NCBI GenBank assembly: GCA_964587175.1
Contig: CAZPKK010000016.1
Coordinates: 1-27,712, forward strand
Reading direction: 5' to 3'
From: CALXVA01 sp964587175
Lineage (GTDB): Bacteria > Bacillota > Clostridia > TANB77 > CAG-508
DNA length: 27,712 nucleotides
The notes beneath the pieces are model-generated. The model was not told the DNA's origin and ran no database searches. It worked only from the letters and a program-made list of their open reading frames with translations. Both the position numbers and the translations under genes were made by a program. Below, one piece after another: positions 15,826 to 22,341 of this stretch; the first letter of the stretch is position 1, and each line of letters opens with the position of its first letter.

Positions 15826-16692
15826 TTATCTATTATTCAATAAATCTTGATTATTATTTGTTTTATTTCCCACTTTAGACTCACCAGCGACTCGTTCTGA
15901 AGAGATTTGTACTTTTCGTCTTTGTGTTACAGATAATTCCCAAGATTTATTGTTAGAAATATTGAGTTTTTTTTGAGAATTGGTTAACTCTTCTTGCAGT
16001 TGGGGAATCACATCTTCTAATCCTAGTTTTTGCAATGTTGGTATTACAGATTTTTCTATTATACCTGAAATAGTAAAATCATGATATTGTCTATCAGTTA
16101 TAAGTTTTACTAAACTTTGAACCACATTATTTCTTAAATTATACTGCCATAAGTTTTCATCTGCTTCTTTATATTTTGCCAAGTCTGAATTTAATTCTTC
16201 TATTTCTTCACTTTTGAATGATGTTAAATCTGAGACAGTAGTAGGAACAAAGAAACTTCTAATTTTCAAAAATATTTTTTTAATTGGCCCAGATTTTTCT
16301 AAGTCTTGGACTACTTCTGTTTCTTTCGTTACTACCTTCCAGAAGCTAGAACCGTAATCTTCCAATAATTGTATAGCATCTGATAACTGGAAAATCAAAT
16401 CCTCTATAATTGCATCTCCAACAAAATTTTGGCCTACAAACCCATACTCTTTTTTAGGTTCTGCAAACATTGATATCCCAGCCTTTGCAAATTCTTGAGA
16501 TAATTGTATTAACTTATTATTAAAAGTAATTCCTATGTTAGGTATATCTGTATCAATATCAGTTTGCTCTCCTGCCTTTTGTATTTCTATTATAATTTCT
16601 GCTAGCCTAGAAGTTAGTTCTCCTATTTTATTATATAATAATTCTTTATGTCTAGCTTCATAAGCTTTTATATCTTCTTTGTTTATACTCAT
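15826..16692 (-). CDS. hypothetical soluble helical protein linked to the suf genes
   Basis: A 288-residue protein I do not recognise. It looks alpha-helical throughout: amphipathic stretches such as IGELTSRLAEIIIEIQKAG and LIFQLSDAIQLLEDYG, and a charged helix EEIEELNSDLAKYKEADENLW. There is no signal peptide and no clear membrane span. A basic hydrophobic segment, KKIFLKIRSFFVP, near residue 140 might contact a membrane or a partner. The C-terminus is polar and Asn-rich. GGAGGT precedes the ATG by six bases, and the gene starts 41 bases after sufB, so it is probably the third gene of that operon. Function in Fe-S assembly is inferred only from position. Confidence 0.65.
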   Translation of the reverse strand: MSINKEDIKAYEARHKELLYNKIGELTSRLAEIIIEIQKAGEQTDIDTDIPNIGITFNNKLIQLSQEFAKAGISMFAEPKKEYGFVGQNFVGDAIIEDLIFQLSDAIQLLEDYGSSFWKVVTKETEVVQDLEKSGPIKKIFLKIRSFFVPTTVSDLTSFKSEEIEELNSDLAKYKEADENLWQYNLRNNVVQSLVKLITDRQYHDFTISGIIEKSVIPTLQKLGLEDVIPQLQEELTNSQKKLNISNNKSWELSVTQRRKVQISSERVAGESKVGNKTNNNQDLLNNR

Positions 16693-16733
16693 ATTATGAC
16701 CTCCGCTACCATCATTCCTTTAAGCACTGATTT

Positions 16734-17651
16734 TTATTTTAAAAATCCATTTATTATTTGTTCTTCTGCTTCTTTTTCTGTTAATCCAAGTGTCATAAGC
16801 TTTATTAGTTGTTCTCCTGCAATTTTGCCTATTGCTGCTTCATGAATTAAACTTGCATCAACATCATTTGCCTCTATTTTAGGGTCAGAGATAACTTTTC
16901 CATTTCCCATTATTATTGCATCACATTCAACATGTCCAAAACATTTATTATTTCCTTTGACACTTGATATAAATTCTTGAACAGAATCATCTTCTGCAAC
17001 AGATCTTGAAGCCACATGTACACTTGAATCTTCTCCATTTAAGTTTACATCAAATATGGTCTTTGCAGTTTGTTTTTCTGTTGTCATAATTCTTTCTGAT
17101 ATCACTAGACTACTACCCTTTTTCAAGTTCGCAAAAGTTTCTCTTATTGTTGATGTAACACCTTTTATTTGCACTGATTCCATTTCCATTGAAGAATCCT
17201 CATCTAACTCAATTATGGTTTGTGGGTTCAATATTCTTTCTCCTGTTCCCTCTCCTTCACCATAATGTTTTTCAATGTATTTGATTTTAGCTCCTTTTGC
17301 CAAATGAAATGTGTGAATACCATCATGCTGTGCAGTATTACATGTACTATTATGGATTCCGCATCCTGCAACAATTACCACATCTGCATTTTCACCAATG
17401 TAAAAATCATTATATACCAAATCATTGAGGCCACCTTGAGTTAATATTACTGGAATATGCACACTTTCATTTTTTGTATTTGGTTTTATAATAATGTCTA
17501 TTCCAGGCTTGTCCTTTTTGGTTACAATATCAATATTTGCAGTTGTATTTCTTGCTGCTAATTTTCCATTCTCTCTAATATTATATGCTCCCATAGGGGT
17601 TTTTTCTATATCTGCAATTTGCTTTAATAATTTTTTTTGTATTTTATCCAT
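16734..17651 (-). CDS. sufB: SufB/SufD-type Fe-S cluster assembly scaffold
   Basis: A 305-residue core protein of a SUF-like Fe-S assembly machine. It has the right-handed beta-helix composition of SufB/SufD: NTKNESVHIPVILTQGG, then IGENADVVIVAGCGIHNSTC, then SRSVAEDDSVQEFISSVKG, GHVECDAIIMGN and KIEANDVDASLIHEAAIGKI. It is much shorter than E. coli SufB (about 495) and fits the minimal two-gene SufBC type found in archaea and anaerobic Clostridia. Cysteines sit in AGCGIHNSTC, NNKCFGHVEC. I start at 17651 (MDKIQKK), seven bases after AAGGAGGT; that start overlaps the sufC end by eight bases (ATGGATAA). No sufS, sufU or sufD is present nearby. Confidence 0.88.
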   Translation of the reverse strand: MDKIQKKLLKQIADIEKTPMGAYNIRENGKLAARNTTANIDIVTKKDKPGIDIIIKPNTKNESVHIPVILTQGGLNDLVYNDFYIGENADVVIVAGCGIHNSTCNTAQHDGIHTFHLAKGAKIKYIEKHYGEGEGTGERILNPQTIIELDEDSSMEMESVQIKGVTSTIRETFANLKKGSSLVISERIMTTEKQTAKTIFDVNLNGEDSSVHVASRSVAEDDSVQEFISSVKGNNKCFGHVECDAIIMGNGKVISDPKIEANDVDASLIHEAAIGKIAGEQLIKLMTLGLTEKEAEEQIINGFLK

Positions 17652-18387
17652 TTCCCGTACCTCCTTCATAGCATTTTGTTTCACCATCTAACTTGTGACA
17701 TGGTTTTATTTTCCCAAAGATTTGTGGAAGTACTTCTTCTTTTTTTCCATGTTTTTCAACTTTTCCATTTGTTATAAGCACAATTTCATCAGCAATATTT
17801 AATATTCTCTCTTGGTGAGAAATGATAATTATTGAACCTTTAATATCGTCATGCATTTTCTCAAATACAGAAATAAGATTATTAAAACTCCATAAATCAA
17901 TTCCCGCTTCTGGTTCATCAAATATTGTAAGTTTTGATTTTTTAGCAGCAAGCATTGCTATTTCTATTCTTTTTAGTTCTCCTCCAGATAAACCACTATT
18001 TACTTCTCTATTTAAATATTCTTGTGCACATAAGCCAACATCTGCTAATATATTGCAAGCATCACACACCTTCATACTATTGCCTGCAGATATTTCTATC
18101 AAATCTTTTACTGTTAACCCTTTAAATTTAACTGGTTGTTGAAACGCAAAACCTATTCCTATCTTTGCCCTTTCTGTAATTGATAATTTTGTTATGTCCC
18201 TGCCATTAAAAATTATTTTTCCAGAATCCGGGGTTTCGATTCCCATAACAACTTTTGCAAGCGTTGATTTTCCAGAACCATTGGGTCCTGTAATGACAAT
18301 CATTTTATTGTCATCTATTTTTAAATTTATGTTTTTTAAGATATCCTTATTATCTCTTGAAAAACAAACATCCTTTAATTCTAACAT
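17644..18387 (-). CDS. sufC: SufC-type Fe-S assembly ATPase
   Basis: A 247-residue ABC-type ATPase that partners with SufB-like scaffolds in the cytoplasm rather than a membrane permease. Walker A GPNGSGKST is at 34-42, the Q-loop is FAFQQPV, the signature LSGGE is at 133-137, Walker B LTIFDEPEAGID runs from 153, and the switch His is in SHQ. GLSGGELKRIEI with DEPEAGIDLWSF is typical of SufC. A cluster CDACNILADVGLC (Cys108, Cys111, Cys120) lies before the signature; classical SufC such as E. coli lacks such a cluster, and it might bind metal. GGAGGT precedes the ATG. It is the first gene of the operon with sufB and the hypothetical. Confidence 0.92.
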   Translation of the reverse strand: MLELKDVCFSRDNKDILKNINLKIDDNKMIVITGPNGSGKSTLAKVVMGIETPDSGKIIFNGRDITKLSITERAKIGIGFAFQQPVKFKGLTVKDLIEISAGNSMKVCDACNILADVGLCAQEYLNREVNSGLSGGELKRIEIAMLAAKKSKLTIFDEPEAGIDLWSFNNLISVFEKMHDDIKGSIIIISHQERILNIADEIVLITNGKVEKHGKKEEVLPQIFGKIKPCHKLDGETKCYEGGTGNG

Positions 18388-18424
18388 TTTACCTCCTTGT
18401 ATTAATATATTTAGGTTTAAATTT

Positions 18425-18454
18425 ATTGTACCTTTGGAGTTTGTTTAAAACAAA
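18425..18454 (-). promoter_or_regulatory. candidate suf promoter with overlapping palindromic operator
   Basis: Minus strand: TTGTTT (18448-18453), 17-base spacer, TACAAT (18425-18430). The perfect palindrome TTTGTTT-A-AAACAAA (18440-18454) covers the -35, placed as a repressor site would be. The regulator is unknown. Confidence 0.45.
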
Positions 18455-18553
18455 GTAGTTTTCGGATTGTTTTTTGGATTGTAAACTTGGCTTTTAAACC
18501 ATATATATTTTACCATTTTTTTCATGTTTTTACAACTCTTTTTTCCAAATCAA

Positions 18554-18574
18554 GGACAGGCGTTAATAAATTTT
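18554..18574. repeat. GGACAGGC-type dispersed repeat, second copy
   Basis: GGACAGGCGTTAATAAATTT from 18554 matches the copy at 7420-7440 at 18 of 21 positions. It lies in the sufC/dapA divergent intergenic region. No gene is associated. Confidence 0.5.
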
Positions 18575-18641
18575 ATAATATGATGATACATATCTTTTTG
18601 ATTTAAGTAGTATAAATTAATAGAAAGGAATGTGAATAAAT

Positions 18642-19524
18642 ATGAAAAAAATTGTTTTTAAAGGATGTGGAACTGCTTTAGTTACCCCTTTTACCAATGA
18701 TGGTGTAAATTTTGAAACTCTAAGGAAATTGATTGAATTTCAGATTTTAGAAAGTGTTGATAGTTTAATAATTTGTGGCACTACTGGCGAATCTTCTACT
18801 ATGAGTCTAGAAGAGAAGAAATCAGTTATTGAATTTAGCATAATGGTTACAAATGGAAGGATTCCCGTTATTGCAGGAACTGGTAGCAATAATACAAAAG
18901 AATCTATTTCGATGTCGAAATATGCAGAAAGTGTTGGAGCAGATGCTCTTCTTTTAGTTACTCCATATTACAATAAAACAACTGACGTTCGGTTTAATTA
19001 AACATTTTTCTAAAATTGCTGAAAGTGTGAATATCCCTATAATTTTATATAACGTGCCAAGTAGAACAGGAGTTAACATTAAACCTGATGTCTGTCTTGA
19101 ACTTTCTAAAATCCCTAATATTGTTGCAATTAAGGAAGCAAGTGGTGATATTTCTCAGGTCGCAAAAATTGCACAACTTTGTCAGGATGAGCTTACTATA
19201 TATTCCGGAAATGATGATCAAACAGTACCAATACTCTCTTTAGGAGGATTAGGTATAATATCTGTTTTATCAAATATTTATCCAAAGTTTGTGCATAATA
19301 TGGTTATGGATTACTTATCCGGTAACTGGCAAAAAGCATGTGCTTCACAACTATATTCTCTTCCTTTGGTAAATGCTTTATTTAGTGAAGTAAACCCGAT
19401 TCCTGTAAAATATGCATTAAATAAGATTGGATTTGACTGTGGCATTCCTCGACTTCCATTAGTTGAATTCAGTGATAAAAATAAGGAGAAATTAGATTTT
19501 GTTATGAAAAATTTTGAACTTTAA
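18642..19524 (+). CDS. dapA: 4-hydroxy-tetrahydrodipicolinate synthase, interrupted by a +1 shift at CGG
   Basis: Condenses pyruvate with aspartate semialdehyde, the first step committed to diaminopimelate/lysine. The zero frame gives 116 residues up to the CGG at 18990-18992 and then stops at TAA 18999-19001. Skipping the C and continuing at GGT (18991) gives 177 more residues, 293 in total, the normal DapA length. Before the break: GTALVTPF, CGTTGESSTMS, VTPYYNKTT. After it: GLIKHFSKIAE, then YNVPSRTG (catalytic Tyr) and AIKEASGD (Schiff-base Lys). The Gly formed at the junction is the family-conserved Gly of the QEGL segment. The 119-residue zero-frame product lacks both catalytic residues, so only frameshifting or quadruplet decoding would give an active enzyme. 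GAAAGGAATG precedes the start. Confidence 0.9.
18990..18993 (+). other. +1 frameshift / quadruplet site CGGT in dapA
   Basis: Zero-frame codons GTT-CGG-TTT-AAT-TAA. The restored frame is GTT-C-GGT-TTA-ATT. CGG is in frame (codon 117), and the zero-frame stop comes two codons later. Confidence 0.8.
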
Positions 19525-19566
19525 TCATCTCGCTAGAATATTTATGTATCATAGAGATGTTTTAAA

Positions 19567-19615
19567 AAAAGTATTGTAGTATCATACCAACTATAGAGAG
19601 AATACTTTTCTTTAT
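19567..19615 (+). terminator. candidate terminator after dapA
   Basis: AAAGTATT (from about 19567) pairs with AATACTTT (ending near 19610), followed by TCTTTATA. A second inverted repeat, CATCTC (19526-19531) with GAGATG (19554-19559) followed by TTTT, lies just upstream. Confidence 0.5.
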
Positions 19616-19642
19616 ACTACTTATTAAGACTTTCTTAAAATG

Positions 19643-19671
19643 TTCACTTTCTTCGCTTTTTGTGCTATAAT
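19643..19671 (+). promoter_or_regulatory. promoter of the HD-domain gene
   Basis: TTCACT (19643-19648), 17-base spacer, TATAAT (19666-19671) with a TGC extended -10. Transcription starts about 25 bases before the ATG. Confidence 0.65.
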
Positions 19672-19703
19672 ATTATTATAGTAATTTTTAGGAGAAGAGT
19701 TTT

Positions 19704-20363
19704 ATGAAGTTAAACTTTTTTAATAAAAAAATTGATAATATCAGTCTTCTTAATTCACAAGATGAGAATGAGATTTATACTAATATTGGACACAATATAG
19801 ATTCATATGTAGATACAGATATTCATTCCAAAATGGATAAAAAATTGCAATTAACTGATTTTTTTAATACTATTCAAGATATTATTTCAAATGATGTTGT
19901 AAAACAAATGAAAAATTATAGACAACATTGTAACACTTCTTGTTATAAGCATTGTATGCAGGTTGCATATTTTACATATATTACATGCCAAAAACTTAAT
20001 TTAGATTATATTTCAGCTACCCGCGCAGCAATGCTTCACGATTTGTTTTTATATGATTGGAGAAAAAAATATAGAAATACAAAACTCACAGGCCTCCATG
20101 CATTTGTACATCCTAAAATTGCTTTAGAAAATGCGAACAAAATATTTAGACTAAATGATATGGAGCAAGACATTATTCTAAAACATATGTGGCCTGTAAC
20201 TTTTGCACTCCCTAAATATAAGGAATCATATATTGTAACAATAATGGATAAGTACAGCGCTTGTTTAGAAACATATTTATATTTGCAAAATAAATTAGAA
20301 AGAAAATCTTTTTACAAACATATATATATTTTCTTAAGTATGATATTTTTTACGCTTGTTTAG
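19704..20363 (+). CDS. HD-domain hydrolase
   Basis: A 219-residue protein with an HD metal-dependent phosphohydrolase core. Expected ligands are visible: H83 in YKHCMQVAY, H112-D113 in AMLHDL, His in GLHAFVHP (132-136), H161 in LKHMWP, and D182 in MDKYSA. The N-terminal 60 residues are polar and unassigned. The C-terminus ends in a hydrophobic stretch (IFLSMIFFTLV). Such proteins can act on nucleotides, and the substrate is unknown. It has its own promoter and a strong terminator and sits between dapA and dapB without obvious pathway logic. AGGAG precedes the ATG. Confidence 0.8.
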   Translation: MKLNFFNKKIDNISLLNSQDENEIYTNIGHNIDSYVDTDIHSKMDKKLQLTDFFNTIQDIISNDVVKQMKNYRQHCNTSCYKHCMQVAYFTYITCQKLNLDYISATRAAMLHDLFLYDWRKKYRNTKLTGLHAFVHPKIALENANKIFRLNDMEQDIILKHMWPVTFALPKYKESYIVTIMDKYSACLETYLYLQNKLERKSFYKHIYIFLSMIFFTLV

Positions 20364-20372
20364 AATATATAT

Positions 20373-20407
20373 AGAAATAGATAATACTTTTTATCTATTT
20401 CTTTTTT
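20373..20407 (+). terminator. strong intrinsic terminator after the HD gene
   Basis: AGAAATAGATAA (20373-20384) pairs with TTATCTATTTCT (20391-20402) around a six-base loop, followed by TTTTTT. Confidence 0.85.
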
Positions 20408-20414
20408 ATTGCAT

Positions 20415-20512
20415 AGGAAATTTCGCTAGAAATTTCTGGAGCAACAAGGTTAAGTTTCCTTGATCCGTGCGTATTTGCGAAGCAAAACGCTACAAAAGGC
20501 GAAGCCACTTTT
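20415..20512 (+). repeat. row of four small hairpins upstream of dapB
   Basis: Four hairpins in a row: GGAAATTTC-GCTA-GAAATTTCT, CAAGG-N8-CCTTG, GCGTATTTGC-GAA-GCAAAACGC, and AAAAGGC-GAA-GCCACTTTT. The last two share the very stable GCGAAGC turn. The segment is more GC-rich than its surroundings and precedes the dapB -10 (TATAAT near 20522). It does not match the lysine riboswitch layout. It may be a palindromic repetitive element or a structured leader. Confidence 0.5.
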
Positions 20513-20553
20513 CTTATTACTTATAATATATACGAGAAAGGATTTGATTTTTT

Positions 20554-21298
20554 ATGATTAATATTTTGCTTAATGGGTGTAATGGAAATATGGGAAAAGA
20601 AATTATACGTCATGTAAATACTTTATCAGACTTTAATATTTTATATGGGGTTGATAAATATAATACAGATTTATTTAAAACTATTACTAAAAAGCCAGAT
20701 GTAATTATTGACTTTTCCACTGTGAATGCCACATTTGCAGCTCTTAACTATGCTATTGAAAATTTGATACCTATTGTAATTGCTACAACTGGTTTTACAC
20801 AAATAGAAAATAAAAAAATCGCCGAATTTTCAGAAGCAATACCAATTTTCAAGTCCTCTAACATGTCTTATGGGATTCATCTATTTTCTAACACTTCAGC
20901 TTTTCTCTCCAAAAAGTTGAAAAACATGGATATTGAAATCATTGAAAAACATCATCGCCTAAAAAAAGATGCTCCAAGTCGGCACAGCACTTATGATAGC
21001 TAATAATATTAATAAAAAAAGTGGTAAAAAATACAAACTTGTTTTTGATAGGACTTCTACTAATCCTCTAAATGTTACTGGAAGTAGAACTAGTGATGAA
21101 ATTGGAATTTCTTGTGTTCGTGGCGGTGGATTGGTTGGCGAACACACTGTTTTGTTTTTAGGAGAAAATGAAACAATTGAAATTACACATACATCATATT
21201 CTAGAAATATTTATGTGGAAGGGGCTTTAGATGCTGCTAAATTTATTATTACTAAGAAAAATGGATTGTACAGTATGGAAGATTTAGTTCTACTTTAG
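20554..21298 (+). CDS. dapB: 4-hydroxy-tetrahydrodipicolinate reductase, interrupted by a +1 shift at CGG
   Basis: Reduces the DapA product in the diaminopimelate/lysine pathway with NAD(P)H. The zero frame gives 142 residues up to CGG 20980-20982 and stops at TAA 21001-21003. Skipping the C and reading GGC (20981) adds 105 residues, 247 in total, the normal DapB length. Before the break: the Rossmann motif GCNGNMGKEI, VIIDFSTV, ATTGFT, SSNMSYGIHLF and EKHHRLKKDAPS. After it: GTALMIANNI, then SCVRGGGLVGEHTV and ITHTSYSRNIYVEGALDAAKFI. The junction rebuilds the conserved DAPSGTA motif, so the Gly comes precisely from the shifted GGC. The zero-frame product lacks the substrate-binding and tetramerisation half. 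AAAGGA precedes the ATG. Confidence 0.9.
20980..20983 (+). other. +1 frameshift / quadruplet site CGGC in dapB
   Basis: Zero frame AGT-CGG-CAC-AGC. The restored frame is AGT-C-GGC-ACA-GCA, giving Ser-Gly-Thr-Ala. CGG is in-frame codon 143, and the zero-frame stop comes six codons after it. Confidence 0.82.
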
Positions 21299-21335
21299 AT
21301 AAAAAAAGCAAACTAGCAACTAAAGGACTCGAAAC

Positions 21336-21390
21336 ATAAAGAACTTGAATAAGAGTGAAGATACTTCTTGTTCAAGTTCTTTATATTTTT
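21336..21390 (+). terminator. shared terminator between convergent dapB and rpmA
   Basis: ATAAAGAACTTGAA (21336-21349) pairs with TTCAAGTTCTTTAT (21371-21384), followed on the plus strand by ATTTTTTATTT. The T tract favours the plus strand, but the hairpin lies just past the rpmA stop and may serve both. Confidence 0.85.
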
Positions 21391-21662
21391 TATTTATTTG
21401 CTGTTTCCTCTACCGGATAAACACTAACTTTTTTCTTATCTTTTCCTAATCTTTCAAATTTAACTTTTCCAGTTATTTTAGCATATAAAGTATCATCACT
21501 TCCTATGCCAACATTAGTTCCTGGATGAAATTTAGTTCCTCTTTGTCTTACTAAAATATTACCAGCTGGAACTATTTGTCCATCTGCTCTTTTTAGTCCT
21601 AAACGTTTTGATTCACTATCTCTACCGTTTTTAACACTACCTTGACCTTTTTTATGAGCCAT
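21390..21662 (-). CDS. rpmA: 50S ribosomal protein L27, without the Firmicutes N-terminal extension
   Basis: A 90-residue protein near the peptidyl-transferase centre. The core runs KKGQGSVKNGRDSESKRLGLKRADGQ, then PAGNILVRQRGTKFHPG, then GSDDTLYAKI. It begins directly MAHKKGQGS. Most Firmicutes L27 starts with a short extension (like MLxLDLQFFA) that the protease Prp removes, and prp normally lies between rplU and rpmA. Here an in-frame TGA six bases before the ATG rules out an extension, and the rplU-rpmA gap (63 bases) has no prp. GGGAG precedes the ATG. Confidence 0.96.
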   Translation of the reverse strand: MAHKKGQGSVKNGRDSESKRLGLKRADGQIVPAGNILVRQRGTKFHPGTNVGIGSDDTLYAKITGKVKFERLGKDKKKVSVYPVEETANK

Positions 21663-21725
21663 TTATCTCAACTCCCTTCGGTTTTTGATTTTTATTTTTG
21701 TTTTATACTTTTTATATTTCTCATA

Positions 21726-22154
21726 TTATTTTGTAGCTTCTTTTTTTGCTGTTGCTGTCTTTGTTGCTGGTTTCTTTTCTGTTGATTTTGTTTCTGTCTT
21801 AGTTGTTGTTTTTGTTTCAGCTTTTACTTCTGTCTTTTCAGCAGCTGTCTTTATTTTTGTAATTTCTACTTTTGTATATGGTTGTCTATGTCCTTGTGTT
21901 CTTCTGTAGTTCTTTTTAGCTTTGTATTTGTAAACTAAGATTTTCTTTCCTTTTCCATGAGAAACTACTTTTCCTTCAACTTTAACACCTTTAACATAAG
22001 GAGTTCCTACTTCTACTTTTTTGTCATCAGATACTAAAACCACATTGTCAAATGTAATTTTTTTTCCTTCTTCTGTATCTAATTTTTCAAAGAAAATCAC
22101 ATCTCCTTCTGCTACTTTATATTGCTTTCCACAGCTTTCAATTATTGCGTACAT
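21726..22154 (-). CDS. rplU: 50S ribosomal protein L21 with a long Lys/Thr/Glu tail
   Basis: 23S rRNA-binding ribosomal protein. Residues 1-103 are canonical L21: MYAIIESCGKQYKVAEGD, then VGTPYVKGVKVEGKVVSHGKGKKI, then KAKKNYRRTQGHRQPYTKVEI. The last about 40 residues (from AAEKTEVKAE) are a low-complexity Lys/Thr/Glu/Ala tail absent from standard L21 (about 103 residues). The tail is probably disordered on the ribosome surface. AGGAGGTG precedes the ATG. It is transcribed from a strong promoter through an L21-type leader and is followed by rpmA. Confidence 0.95.
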   Translation of the reverse strand: MYAIIESCGKQYKVAEGDVIFFEKLDTEEGKKITFDNVVLVSDDKKVEVGTPYVKGVKVEGKVVSHGKGKKILVYKYKAKKNYRRTQGHRQPYTKVEITKIKTAAEKTEVKAETKTTTKTETKSTEKKPATKTATAKKEATK

Positions 22155-22255
22155 TATATGTACACCTCCTCTTATATGTATACTCGCTAAGCATAAAATA
22201 CAAGGCAGTTAGATTCTATTCTAACATTTAGTTGCCCGACTCAGGCGGCTTACAG
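22155..22255 (-). ncRNA. L21-type ribosomal protein mRNA leader
   Basis: The rplU leader of about 100 bases folds into GCCGCCTGAGTCGGGC (22234-22249) followed by a GGCA...GTTAGA / TCTAAC-TGCC stem. A GCCGCC-containing hairpin before rplU is the layout of the Firmicutes L21 leader, an autoregulatory element. The match is by memory of the layout, not by a covariance model. Confidence 0.55.
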
Positions 22256-22261
22256 ATAGAT

Positions 22262-22290
22262 ATTGTATCATAGTTTTTTGATGTTGTCAA
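22262..22290 (-). promoter_or_regulatory. strong sigma-A promoter of rplU-rpmA
   Basis: Minus strand: TTGACA (22285-22290), 17-base spacer ending TGA, TACAAT (22262-22267). This is the best -35 match in the window. Confidence 0.8.
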
Positions 22291-22341
22291 TCCCTATTTT
22301 GTAGCTATTTTTATCTTTAAATAAGCTGTTTGATTAGCTGT

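Noticed and set aside
18642..19524. dapA as two separate genes (18642-19001 and 19027-19524)
   Set aside because: The second open frame has no ribosome site and begins inside the conserved barrel. The two parts join into one normal DapA.
20410..20553. lysine riboswitch before dapB
   Set aside because: The leader is a series of independent small hairpins, not the conserved multi-helix lysine aptamer, and is too short.
18642..21298. dapA and dapB breaks as sequencing or assembly errors
   Set aside because: Not excluded for a single gene, but three breaks on the same rare in-frame codon, none in a homopolymer, each giving Gly in the new frame, are hard to explain by error. Raw reads remain the decisive check.
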